This document shows, piece after piece, positions 1-5,873 of a stretch of DNA of 9,528 nt; position 1 is the first letter of the stretch; the number at the start of each line of letters is the position of its first letter. The translations under genes and the position numbers were made by a program. Location of the stretch: positions 1 through 9,528 of the forward strand of contig JAEDNC010000029.1 in the NCBI GenBank assembly GCA_016302705.1. The letters are read 5' to 3'. The notes beneath the pieces were generated by a model. It was not told where the DNA came from and ran no database searches. It worked only from the letters and a program-made list of their open reading frames with translations. The DNA comes from Bacilli bacterium. GTDB taxonomy: Bacteria; Bacillota_I; Bacilli_A; RFN20; CAG-826.

Positions 1-502
1 TACCTACTGAGTTATCACTCATTTCACCATCAAGTTCAGCTTGTGGGACTAAGGCTGCAACAGAGTCAACGATTAATAAATCGATTGCTCCACTGTTAGC
101 TAACATCTCTGCAATTTCAAGAGCTTGCTCGCCACTATCTGGTTGAGAAAGAATTAAATCGTCGATGTTAACGCCTAAGTTTTTTGCGTATACAGGATCG
201 ATTGCGTGTTCAGCATCAATAAACGCCGCGCGTCCTCCTTGTTTTTGACATTCCGCAATCGCGTGAAGTGCCAAGGTTGTCTTACCACTACTTTCCGGAC
301 CAAAGATTTCAATGATTCTTCCTTTTGGATAACCACCAACACCTAAAGCCTCATCAAGTAAAAGCGAGCCTGAAGGGATAACAGCAACATCAACCGCTGG
401 TCTTTCACCAAGCTTCATGACTGCTCCCTTACCAAATGTTTTTTGGATTTGTTTTAGAACTTCGTCGAGTTCTTTTTCGTTTAGTTCATTTTTGTTTGCC
501 AT
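1..502 (-). CDS. recA: RecA recombinase, N-terminal 167 codons (runs off left edge)
   Basis: RecA is the ATP-dependent strand-exchange protein. It forms filaments on single-stranded DNA in homologous recombination and triggers LexA-type self-cleavage. The frame is open from ATG at 502 to base 1, so only the N-terminal half is present. Visible parts are an N-terminal helix (about residues 9-22), Walker A GPESSGKT at 68-75, the EHAIDP segment with the catalytic Glu at 98, Walker B LLIVD at 142-146, and the start of the L1 region ([10 protein letters not shown], 152-161). These match RecA very closely. The start is supported by a GAGGGC ribosome site (514-509), 6 nt before the ATG. It is the last visible gene of the rnpB-pgsA-cinA-recA series, 44 nt after cinA, with no clear promoter of its own in the gap and no recognisable Bacillus-type SOS box there. 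Confidence 0.98.
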   Translation of the reverse strand, partial: MANKNELNEKELDEVLKQIQKTFGKGAVMKLGERPAVDVAVIPSGSLLLDEALGVGGYPKGRIIEIFGPESSGKTTLALHAIAECQKQGGRAAFIDAEHAIDPVYAKNLGVNIDDLILSQPDSGEQALEIAEMLANSGAIDLLIVDSVAALVPQAELDGEMSDNSVG

Positions 503-528
503 AAATATGCCCTCACTATTAATAAGAG

Positions 529-561
529 GAAGAAAATGCGATTTTTTTAATTATTTTCTTC
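529..561 (-). repeat. AT-rich inverted repeat between cinA and recA
   Basis: A perfect 9-bp inverted repeat lies at 529-537 (GAAGAAAAT) and 553-561 (ATTTTCTTC) with a 15-nt loop. It overlaps the last codons of cinA and sits just before the recA ribosome site. In the RNA it would form a weak, mostly A-U stem followed by a short pyrimidine-rich stretch. It could act as a weak attenuator or mRNA end, but it has only two G-C pairs and may be chance in this AT-rich DNA. Confidence 0.3.
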
Positions 562-1017
562 AATTAATTTTTTTAAAATTTCATAAGCAATATTAATTGC
601 TTCTTTTTGTATTTCCTCTCGGGTTCCATCAAGTTGATAAGAGAAAACTTGGACTCGATCATAAAAGGCAACACCAATATAGACCTCTCCAACTTTCTTT
701 CCTTCCATCGCGGTAGGACCTGCATTTCCAGTAAATGAAACACAGTAATCAACATTGAGTAAAGCCTTACCATGACCTGCCATTTGGCCGGCTATTTCTT
801 GGGAGACAACACCATATTGGTCAATATCAGTGTATGGAATACCAAGGATACGGGCTTTTTCTTCTGTCGCATAAGTTACGAGCGCACCTTTAAAGAAATG
901 AGATGCTCCACTAACTGAAGTAATATCTTTAGCAAATCCTCCTCCAGTAAATGATTCAACCGAACCTAAAGTTCTACCTTTTTCTCTAAATAGACGATTG
1001 ATGTCTGCGCTTGTCAT
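547..1017 (-). CDS. pncC: CinA C-terminal-domain protein / nicotinamide-nucleotide amidase (PncC type)
   Basis: This 156-residue protein is the stand-alone CinA C-terminal domain. In characterised PncC members that domain hydrolyses nicotinamide mononucleotide to nicotinate mononucleotide and ammonia in pyridine-nucleotide salvage. Family hallmarks are the active-site segment ESFTGG at 21-26, FKGALVTY at 42-49, YGVVSQE at 68-74, TGNAGP at 96-101 and VGEVYIGVA near 109-117. The usual Cys in ESCTGG is Phe here, while the conserved Ser and Thr are kept. Full-length Bacillus CinA is over 400 residues because of an N-terminal MoCF-like domain, which is absent. The start ATG (1017-1015) overlaps the pgsA stop as ATGA, so translation is probably coupled; an AAGGA lies somewhat far upstream. 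The pgsA-cinA-recA order is typical of Bacillota. The fold is certain, but the amidase activity is inferred from the family. Confidence 0.92.
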   Translation of the reverse strand: MTSADINRLFREKGRTLGSVESFTGGGFAKDITSVSGASHFFKGALVTYATEEKARILGIPYTDIDQYGVVSQEIAGQMAGHGKALLNVDYCVSFTGNAGPTAMEGKKVGEVYIGVAFYDRVQVFSYQLDGTREEIQKEAINIAYEILKKLIEENN

Positions 1018-1685
1018 AATTTATTTTTTTCCTTCTTTTCAGGAATAAAAACCTTTCTGTTTTGAACAACGTAAATCACTCCGCTAATAAGAGAAACTGC
1101 AGTTGCTAAATAGACAAGAATAGCAGTAACTGAGAGATATGGATAGAGGTGCGAATTTACGAAATCTGGATATAAATAATGGAATGGGAAGTCGTTCAAT
1201 AAAACGGCACCGATAGCCACCATTTGTAGGACAGTTTTTAATTTGCCAAAAATATTAGCAGCAATAACAACTCCCTTTTGAGCTCCGATAAATCTAAGAG
1301 CATCAACAACAGTGTCTCTAGCAACCATAATGATAACGCACCAAACAGGGAATAACGCTACTTGTTCATACGCGTATGGAGCAAAAACTGCGGGAACTGT
1401 GAGGAAAATCGTCATTGTGTTGACTAATAATTTGTCAGCAACAGGATCTAAAAATTTTCCTAAATCTGTAACTTGATTATTTTTTCTCGCTAATTTGCCA
1501 TCTAAGTGATCGGTGTAACTAGCAATAACAAAGAAAACAAATAAGACTAAGAAAATTAGGTTAATTCTTGAATTACCTAATAATGGTGTTTGAATATTTG
1601 GAATAATAGACAAAACAAATAATGTAACAATTAAGATAACTGTTGCAATAATTCTTGAGAATGTGATTTTTGTTGGAAGATTCAT
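1014..1685 (-). CDS. pgsA: CDP-diacylglycerol-glycerol-3-phosphate 3-phosphatidyltransferase
   Basis: PgsA transfers a phosphatidyl group from CDP-diacylglycerol to glycerol-3-phosphate. The product is phosphatidylglycerol phosphate, the precursor of phosphatidylglycerol and cardiolipin, made at the cytoplasmic membrane. The complete CDP-alcohol phosphotransferase signature is present: D59-x2-D62-G63-x2-A66-R67-x8-G76-x3-D80-x3-D84. The N-terminus (NLPTKITFSRI) is also typical. Hydrophobic segments near residues 12-30, 41-57, 90-125, 140-165 and 180-207 fit a multi-pass membrane enzyme, and the C-terminus is a Lys/Glu-rich cytosolic tail. At 223 residues it is slightly longer than Bacillus PgsA. 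The start at 1685 has only a weak GAGAG ribosome site. It lies about 20 nt after the end of rnpB with no terminator between. The TGA stop overlaps the cinA start. Confidence 0.96.
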   Translation of the reverse strand: MNLPTKITFSRIIATVILIVTLFVLSIIPNIQTPLLGNSRINLIFLVLFVFFVIASYTDHLDGKLARKNNQVTDLGKFLDPVADKLLVNTMTIFLTVPAVFAPYAYEQVALFPVWCVIIMVARDTVVDALRFIGAQKGVVIAANIFGKLKTVLQMVAIGAVLLNDFPFHYLYPDFVNSHLYPYLSVTAILVYLATAVSLISGVIYVVQNRKVFIPEKKEKNKL

Positions 1686-1707
1686 TTGTTTCTCTCTTTT
1701 CTATTTA

Positions 1708-2056
1708 AGTGAGTCTTCGATCCTGTAAGCCATGTTTTGTCTAGGATGATAATTTATCTAAGAAATTCTTACTTGAATTGATTCGGTTCTCTATCAAGTC
1801 TCCCCTACCAAATTTGGGTTTCTCGCTTACGGGGTTTACCGCGTTCCACTTTGTGCTTTCACACAAACTTCGTCACTGTGGCACTTTCAGGAATCCTACC
1901 ATGGGTTGCCCTTTAGGTTGATATCCGCCGTCACGTACTCCTACGTGCCTAGCGTTATTTTTTCCGCTAGCGCAATCACTACAGTCATCACAGGCTGTGC
2001 GAGCATGGACTTTCCTCTAACTAACTAGTAGCCAGCAATCATCCAGATCGAAGGTT
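1708..2056 (-). ncRNA. rnpB: RNase P RNA, class B (Bacillus type)
   Basis: This is the catalytic RNA of ribonuclease P, which removes 5' leaders from tRNA precursors. Read on the minus strand it carries the conserved blocks in the right order: GAGGAAAGUCCAUGCUCGCA near the 5' end, GAAAGUGCCACAGUGACGAAG in the middle, GUGGAACGCGGUAAACC, then GCGAGAAACCC followed by UUUGGUAGGGG, and finally ACAAAACAUGGCUUACA. The UUUGGUAGGGG arm resembles the Bacillus-type class B form; its GGU (1809-1807) is the element that pairs with tRNA 3' CCA. Helix P1 closes perfectly: CUUCGAUC at 2053-2046 pairs with GAUCGAAG at 1722-1715. A P8-like hairpin (CUAGCG/CGCUAG) is visible. At about 350 nt it is shorter than the roughly 400-nt Bacillus subtilis RNA. 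Ends are estimated from P1. Synteny with upstream gpsB matches Bacillus. Confidence 0.97.
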
Positions 2057-2057
2057 T

Positions 2058-2429
2058 TTATTTTATTTCATCGGGATTCATATTTAGTTTTTCGTGAATT
2101 AACTGCTCTAACTTCCCGATACGTTTGAGCAATTCATAATTATCAATATGGATGTCTTTATGATCTTTGGAAATATATTTCCATTTGTTTTTTTCTTTTT
2201 CAAGTTCAACTTTTAATGAAGCATTTTCTTTTTTTAATTCTTCTAACTCTTTTAAGACTTTATCTAATTCAGGATTGTTGCCGCCTGTTGGATTGGATAC
2301 GAACACTTCGTAGTCTTCCCTAATCTGGTCCAGGACTTTATCTACTTCTAGTGGATCGTATCCTCTAGGAGCGCTTGAGAATCTTTTTTTAAGAAGTTCT
2401 TCACTAGTAAAATTTAGCTTTTTATCCAT
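2058..2429 (-). CDS. gpsB: GpsB-type cell-division / wall-synthesis adaptor (DivIVA family)
   Basis: GpsB is a small cytosolic coiled-coil adaptor that links the divisome and peptidoglycan synthases in Bacillota. Residues 7-43 form the DivIVA/GpsB N-terminal membrane-binding and partner-binding domain, with F7, the turn RGYDPLEVD at 22-30, then LDQIREDYE at 33-41. A Lys/Glu-rich coiled coil follows (about 53-85). Residues 96-114 (NYELLKRIGKLEQLIHEKL) resemble the GpsB trimerisation segment (NYDILKRLSNLE in Bacillus), which favours GpsB over DivIVA proper. At 123 residues it is longer than the 98 of Bacillus, with a longer linker and coil. The adjacent rnpB is also its neighbour in Bacillus. 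No ribosome site precedes the ATG, and a -10-like TAATAT lies only 7 nt upstream. Its presence argues for a walled cell or a recent descendant of one. Confidence 0.88.
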   Translation of the reverse strand: MDKKLNFTSEELLKKRFSSAPRGYDPLEVDKVLDQIREDYEVFVSNPTGGNNPELDKVLKELEELKKENASLKVELEKEKNKWKYISKDHKDIHIDNYELLKRIGKLEQLIHEKLNMNPDEIK

Positions 2430-2436
2430 ATCTACT

Positions 2437-2442
2437 ATATTA
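2437..2442 (-). promoter_or_regulatory. Candidate -10 box for gpsB, very close to the start codon
   Basis: TAATAT at 2442-2437 ends 7 nt before the gpsB ATG (2429). An imperfect -35 (TAGAAA) lies about 18 nt upstream. An alternative -10, TATAAG at 2451-2446, pairs with TTTTCA 16 nt upstream and would give a leader of about 10 nt. Neither leaves room for a ribosome site. This is a low-certainty call in AT-rich DNA. Confidence 0.35.
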
Positions 2443-2520
2443 TCTCTTATATTTGATTATTTTTCTATGAAAAATTGTTTAATATATGGCAAAATATGTA
2501 AGTGGTTCATTTTCATTTTC

Positions 2521-2547
2521 TTGAAAAGAACATTTCTCACTTATAAA
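2521..2547 (+). promoter_or_regulatory. Candidate promoter for the exonuclease-recU pair
   Basis: TTGAAA (2521-2526) and TATAAA (2542-2547) each match the housekeeping consensus at five of six positions. The spacer is 15 nt, shorter than the ideal 17. Transcription would begin near 2554, only about 6 nt before the preferred ATG at 2560, so the message would be almost leaderless. The lack of any purine-rich ribosome site before that ATG fits this. If correct, it also excludes the upstream start at 2467. Confidence 0.4.
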
Positions 2548-2559
2548 CTTATTACGAAT

Positions 2560-3285
2560 ATGAAAAATGTATTAAAAAAATTAAAAGGTCGCCACTATTT
2601 ATGTTTCCTTGATTTCGAGGGAACTCAATTCTCTCACGAAATGATTGCTTATGGAGCAGTTTTAGTGACCATTGATAAAAACGGATATATCGTTAAACAA
2701 AAAACACCAGTTAAACAATATGTCAAAGCAAAAAACGCAATTGGCAAATACGTTGAGAACCTTACTGGTATCACTAGACTTGACTTAGATAGGTTTGGAA
2801 TTAGTTTTGCTCAAGCGATCAAAGCACTTAAGAAATATTGTGGATTACACTATAAGAAATGCGTTTTTTTGACATTTGGTAACCATGATATGAGAATCTT
2901 AAACCAATCAATTTCTTATAACTTAGATGCCCCTAAAGATTTATGCCAAATTATTAAGAGCAACTATATTGATTTCCAAGCCATAATTTCTGAATTCATT
3001 AAAGATAACCACAATAATCCACTCTCACTAAGTCATTATCTTGAAGTCTTTAATGTTGATTTTGATGGAACCGCTCACGATCCAATGTATGACGCTACAA
3101 ATTTAGCAAAACTATATGATGAATTCATGAAGAACAAAGAAATTGTGTCTCGTGAATATTTAAAGAATTTAAATAAAACAAATTTCCATCCAGAACCAGT
3201 TAATAAGGCAATCAAAAAACTTCTTAACGGTGAAAGTGTTACACCAGAAGAATTTAAATCGTATATCGACGAATATATTGATTAG
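2560..3285 (+). CDS. DEDDh-family 3'-5' exonuclease (KapD/ERI-1-like)
   Basis: This is a predicted cytosolic two-metal 3'-5' exonuclease of the DnaQ/RNase T superfamily. The five DEDDh residues are all visible (241-aa numbering from ATG 2560): D18 and E20 in FLDFEGT (ExoI), D110 in FGNHDMRIL (ExoII), and H173 with D178 in HDPMYDATNL (ExoIII). The DFEGT form and overall length resemble KapD/ERI-1-like exonucleases rather than DNA polymerase III epsilon. After the nuclease domain (about 10-190) a roughly 50-residue tail rich in Lys, Asn and Glu is of unknown role. An in-frame ATG at 2467 would add 31 residues, but that stretch is AT-driven, hydrophobic and crosses the promoter region, so I prefer 2560. 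recU begins 2 nt after the stop. Bacillus also has an exonuclease-like gene (yprB) between recU and gpsB, but orthology is not shown. Whether the substrate is RNA or DNA is unknown. Confidence 0.85.
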   Translation: MKNVLKKLKGRHYLCFLDFEGTQFSHEMIAYGAVLVTIDKNGYIVKQKTPVKQYVKAKNAIGKYVENLTGITRLDLDRFGISFAQAIKALKKYCGLHYKKCVFLTFGNHDMRILNQSISYNLDAPKDLCQIIKSNYIDFQAIISEFIKDNHNNPLSLSHYLEVFNVDFDGTAHDPMYDATNLAKLYDEFMKNKEIVSREYLKNLNKTNFHPEPVNKAIKKLLNGESVTPEEFKSYIDEYID

Positions 3286-3287
3286 CT

Positions 3288-3881
3288 ATGAAATATCCCA
3301 ACGGACAAGAATATAAACCAAATTCTAAAAAAGAAAGACAGCCTCATAAGTCAAAGGCTGAGGTTTCTTTAAGTAGCGCCAATAGAGGTATGGATTTCGA
3401 ACACGAAATCAATCTTTCTAATGATTATTATCGTGATAACGATATTTGTTTAATTACAAAAAGACCAACTCCAATTAATATAGTCAAAGTTGATTACTCT
3501 AAAGGTGCTAAAATCACTCATGCATATTTTGAAGAGCAATCTACTACAGACTATAACGGAGTGTATAAATCCCGCTATATTGATTTTGAAGCTAAGAATA
3601 CTAAAAACAAAACTTCATTCCCTCTTAGTAACATTACCAAACACCAAATAGAGCACTTAAAAAAAGTTCTATATCACGGAGGAATCGCTTTCTTTATTAT
3701 CAACTTTGAAAGTCTAGGACAAGTGTTCCTATTAGATGCAAGTTATGTAATTAATTTTTACGAGCAAAAAGAAAGAAAATCAATCCCATATTCATGCTTT
3801 GTTGAAAGCGGAATTGAGATTGAACAAGGCTATAACCCAAGAGTGGATTACATTAAAGCTATTGATAAGAAGTACTTTTAG
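3288..3881 (+). CDS. recU: Holliday junction resolvase RecU
   Basis: RecU is the Bacillota resolvase. It cuts four-way junctions symmetrically, and in Bacillus it also modulates RecA and biases branch migration. The match to Bacillus RecU runs end to end: N-terminal YPNG at 3-6, NRGM at 32-35, KRPTPI near 58-63, STTDYNGVYK at 85-94, RYIDFEAK at 96-103, TKNKTSFPLSN near 105-115 and the end GYNPRVDYI. The metal-binding and catalytic residues D88, D99, E101 and K103 are intact. At 197 residues it is close to the usual length. It starts 2 nt after the exonuclease stop without a ribosome site, which suggests termination-reinitiation coupling. In Bacillus recU is paired with ponA (PBP1); here the partner is the exonuclease instead. 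Its TAG stop overlaps the convergent nth stop. Confidence 0.96.
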   Translation: MKYPNGQEYKPNSKKERQPHKSKAEVSLSSANRGMDFEHEINLSNDYYRDNDICLITKRPTPINIVKVDYSKGAKITHAYFEEQSTTDYNGVYKSRYIDFEAKNTKNKTSFPLSNITKHQIEHLKKVLYHGGIAFFIINFESLGQVFLLDASYVINFYEQKERKSIPYSCFVESGIEIEQGYNPRVDYIKAIDKKYF

Positions 3882-4501
3882 TAATTACAAATATTTCTAA
3901 GTTGACACTGCTCACATTTTGGTGATCTTGCCGAACAGAAATATCTACCAAAGTGAATCAACTGATGATGAGTCTTAATCCAATGAGATTCAGGAATCAG
4001 TTTTTTTAGTTTTCTTTCGATATCAATTGGTTCATCTTTGCTGTTAGCAATGCCAAGTCGATTTGAAATTCTAATAATATGGGTGTCTACTGGTAAGTCT
4101 GGGATTTTAAATACTTCAATTCTAATAACACCTGCAGATTTATTGCCAATACCAGGAAGAGTTTGAAGAAGATTTTTATCGCTTGGAAGTTCGCCATTAA
4201 ACACGGTAATAATCTTATGAACAATACCCTTGATATTAGCGGCTTTGTTCTTATATAAGCCAAGCCTTTTAATTCTATTTTCAATCTCTTCAATAGGAGC
4301 GTTTTCAAGTGCTTCTAAAGTTGGAAAATCTTTGAATAACGTGTAGGTAACCGCGTTAACTGCCTTATCGGTGGTCTGAGCACTTAGCATAACAGCGATT
4401 GCTAATTCGTAATCTTTATTATAAAAAAGTTCACATTTTGCGTTAGGAAAAAGTGAGTCAACGTAGTTAGAGATAATTTGCATTTTCTCTTTATTAATCA
4501 T
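3878..4501 (-). CDS. nth: Endonuclease III (DNA glycosylase / AP lyase)
   Basis: Nth removes oxidised pyrimidines in base-excision repair and nicks the abasic site by beta-elimination. The helix-hairpin-helix LPGIGNKSAGV (115-125) carries the catalytic Lys at 121, and VDTHI (138-142) carries the catalytic Asp at 139, one residue off the Escherichia coli numbering (K120/D138). The C-terminal iron-sulphur motif is complete: C189-x6-C196-x2-C199-x5-C205, a [4Fe-4S] cluster. Length (207) is normal. The LSAQTTD motif (39-45) near the N-terminus is typical. The start ATG overlaps the dnaD stop by 8 bp (ATGATTAA), so the two are co-translated; dnaD-nth is a standard Bacillota pair. The stop shares 4 bp with convergent recU and there is no terminator between them. 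Confidence 0.97.
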   Translation of the reverse strand: MINKEKMQIISNYVDSLFPNAKCELFYNKDYELAIAVMLSAQTTDKAVNAVTYTLFKDFPTLEALENAPIEEIENRIKRLGLYKNKAANIKGIVHKIITVFNGELPSDKNLLQTLPGIGNKSAGVIRIEVFKIPDLPVDTHIIRISNRLGIANSKDEPIDIERKLKKLIPESHWIKTHHQLIHFGRYFCSARSPKCEQCQLRNICNY

Positions 4502-5144
4502 TATCTTTTTTAACCCAAGGTATTTTAGCGATTCTAATAGTTTCTTCTAAGTTCTTATCCCATTCACTACTAAGTGGAGTGTGACCTTCGTTTTCAAGGT
4601 CTTCTCTTTGAGACCAGCTAAGTAAAATCTTGTCAACACTTCTCAATGATTTCTTTCCTCTAGAAAGAGCTTCTTTTAAAGCATCAATGATTAAGGTATC
4701 GCTATAGCCATAGCTTACCCATTCATGGACTTTCGATATTTCAACTGGACTAAGACTTCTATTTAAAAGCTTCTCAAAATTGAAATAAATATTATCTAAT
4801 TCTTCAGAGATTCTTTTGCTAGTTTTTTCTTCCTCTTCTTTAGATAAGAAGATTTGGAACTCACGATATAGCTTTTGTTTTAATGGTTCAAGCGAGGCAA
4901 CGGTTTGTTTTCCTACTGTTTTATATTCAAATAATCCTTTAGTAATTAAAGTCGCTAAAATGGCGTCTAATTCTTTAACATCTAATGTCATTTTTAATGA
5001 CAATAGATCAGCGGTCACAAATGGATTGCCTTGAGAGATTAAATGATCGATGACAAAAATAGTTGCAAGCTCATTTTCTTTGATTTTGAGTTTCTTGTAA
5101 TTCTCAATTAATAAATATCTAAAATCAATTGCTTCACTAATCAT
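4494..5144 (-). CDS. dnaD: DnaD-type primosomal protein
   Basis: DnaD takes part in helicase loading and chromosome remodelling at initiation and restart of replication in Bacillota. The 216-residue protein has the two expected parts. Residues about 5-100 are the winged-helix DDBH1 domain (FVIDHLISQGNPFVTADLLS region). Residues about 128-180 are the DDBH2/DnaB_2 domain, with FEKLLNRSLSPVEISKVHEW, then GYSDTLIIDALKEALSRG and finally VDKILLSW, matching the conserved YxxxIxxxW end with Val in place of Tyr. A charged tail follows. It lies 37 nt after cca and overlaps nth. No convincing ribosome site precedes ATG 5144. A TTGAGA about 17 nt from a poor TAGATA could be a weak own promoter, but read-through from cca is equally possible. 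The family assignment is secure by domain pattern and the dnaD-nth context. Confidence 0.9.
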   Translation of the reverse strand: MISEAIDFRYLLIENYKKLKIKENELATIFVIDHLISQGNPFVTADLLSLKMTLDVKELDAILATLITKGLFEYKTVGKQTVASLEPLKQKLYREFQIFLSKEEEEKTSKRISEELDNIYFNFEKLLNRSLSPVEISKVHEWVSYGYSDTLIIDALKEALSRGKKSLRSVDKILLSWSQREDLENEGHTPLSSEWDKNLEETIRIAKIPWVKKDND

Positions 5145-5181
5145 ATGTATATCTACTTTATCATTTCCTAGTTCTCAAATT

Positions 5182-5838
5182 CTATATAATTCCATGATAT
5201 TTTAATAGTTCTATTAATTCTTCTTGATGAGTTGATTTTCTAATCTCTTGATTAATCTTATCCTTATTGATTAATTTTGCCTTTGAGAAGTTAAGTTCTA
5301 ACACATCGTTTAATTCTCTTTCAATCTCAAATCCAGTTTCTAATTTGAAACGATATATACGAATAATTCTAAGTGGATCTTCATTAATTCTTTTAAGAGG
5401 TTTGCCGATCATTCTAATAATCTTATTAGAAATATCTTTTTGTCCACCGACAAAATCAATGATGTTTAAGTCTTTATCCATATACATCGCATTAATTGTG
5501 ATGTCTCTTCTAAAAACATCTTCTTTTAATGATTTTGTAAAACAAATCTTACTTGGGTGGCGGAAATCACTGTATCCTTCTTCTTTTCTTAAAGTGGTGA
5601 TATCAAACTTGATATCATCTATCTTTAGACGTACGCTACCATATTTCTCAAAAGTATAATCCGCATTAGATAAAAATTCTTTCATCTCACTAGGAGTTGC
5701 GTCAGTCACTAAATCCATATCTGTTAGTTCTTTACCTAATAAATAATCTCTAACCGTTCCTCCGACTAGATATAAAAGAAAACCCTTTGAATCAAATAGG
5801 GCAGCAAGGTTACGATAAATTTTTAATTTATGTTCCAT
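5182..5838 (-). CDS. cca: Short class II tRNA nucleotidyltransferase (CCA-adding head and neck only)
   Basis: Class II nucleotidyltransferases add or repair the 3' CCA of tRNA. All nucleotidyl-transfer motifs are here: GGTVRDYLLG at 26-35 with catalytic D40 and D42 (motif A), the flexible region RKEEGYSDFRHP at 84-95, RRDITINAM at 110-118 (motif B), DFVGGQKDI at 128-136 (motif C) and E153-D154-x2-R157-x2-R160 (motif D, base selection). The ED/R form points to CCA addition rather than poly(A) polymerase. The protein stops at 218 residues, whereas bacterial enzymes are usually about 400; the C-terminal body and tail that grip the tRNA elbow are missing. Only 37 nt separate the stop from dnaD, so no lost piece lies in another frame. 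ATG 5838 follows a TATAAT by 6 nt with no ribosome site. Catalytic family certain; exact product (CCA, CC or A) inferred. Confidence 0.9.
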   Translation of the reverse strand: MEHKLKIYRNLAALFDSKGFLLYLVGGTVRDYLLGKELTDMDLVTDATPSEMKEFLSNADYTFEKYGSVRLKIDDIKFDITTLRKEEGYSDFRHPSKICFTKSLKEDVFRRDITINAMYMDKDLNIIDFVGGQKDISNKIIRMIGKPLKRINEDPLRIIRIYRFKLETGFEIERELNDVLELNFSKAKLINKDKINQEIRKSTHQEELIELLKYHGII

Positions 5839-5844
5839 GAAAAA

Positions 5845-5873
5845 ATTATAAACAATTTATTTTAAAAGGTAAA
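5845..5873 (-). promoter_or_regulatory. Promoter for cca (predicted leaderless)
   Basis: A perfect TATAAT (5850-5845) is preceded by TTTACC (5873-5868; 4 of 6 to TTGACA) with a 17-nt spacer. A TG dinucleotide lies two bases, not one, before the -10, so it is not a canonical extended -10. The expected start of transcription, about 7 nt downstream of the -10, falls on the A of the cca ATG (5838). The element lies immediately beyond the HU terminator, as expected for a new transcription unit. Confidence 0.7.

Noticed and set aside
503..546. SOS (LexA/DinR) operator before recA
   Set aside because: No CGAAC-N4-GTTCG-like site is present in the gap. recA is transcribed with cinA, so an operator could lie further upstream, but none was seen before pgsA either.
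1014..1016. Mycoplasma-type code with TGA as Trp
   Set aside because: TGA ends pgsA at the expected length and overlaps the cinA start in a standard ATGA; no gene needs TGA read as Trp.
2059..2064. TAAAAT as a -10 for rnpB at the end of gpsB
   Set aside because: The position would fit the RNA 5' end, but no -35 or TG extension is present and the region is A-rich throughout.
2467..2559. Upstream in-frame ATG adding 31 residues to the exonuclease
   Set aside because: The extension is AT-driven, has no ribosome site, crosses the best promoter candidate, and lies far before the first family motif (DFEGT).
5150..5178. Own promoter for dnaD (TTGAGA, 17 nt, TAGATA)
   Set aside because: The -10 matches poorly at three of six positions, and read-through from the cca promoter explains expression equally well.
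5267..5659. 130-codon plus-strand open frame
   Set aside because: It lies antisense inside cca, whose motifs are unmistakable; it shows no family features and no ribosome site.
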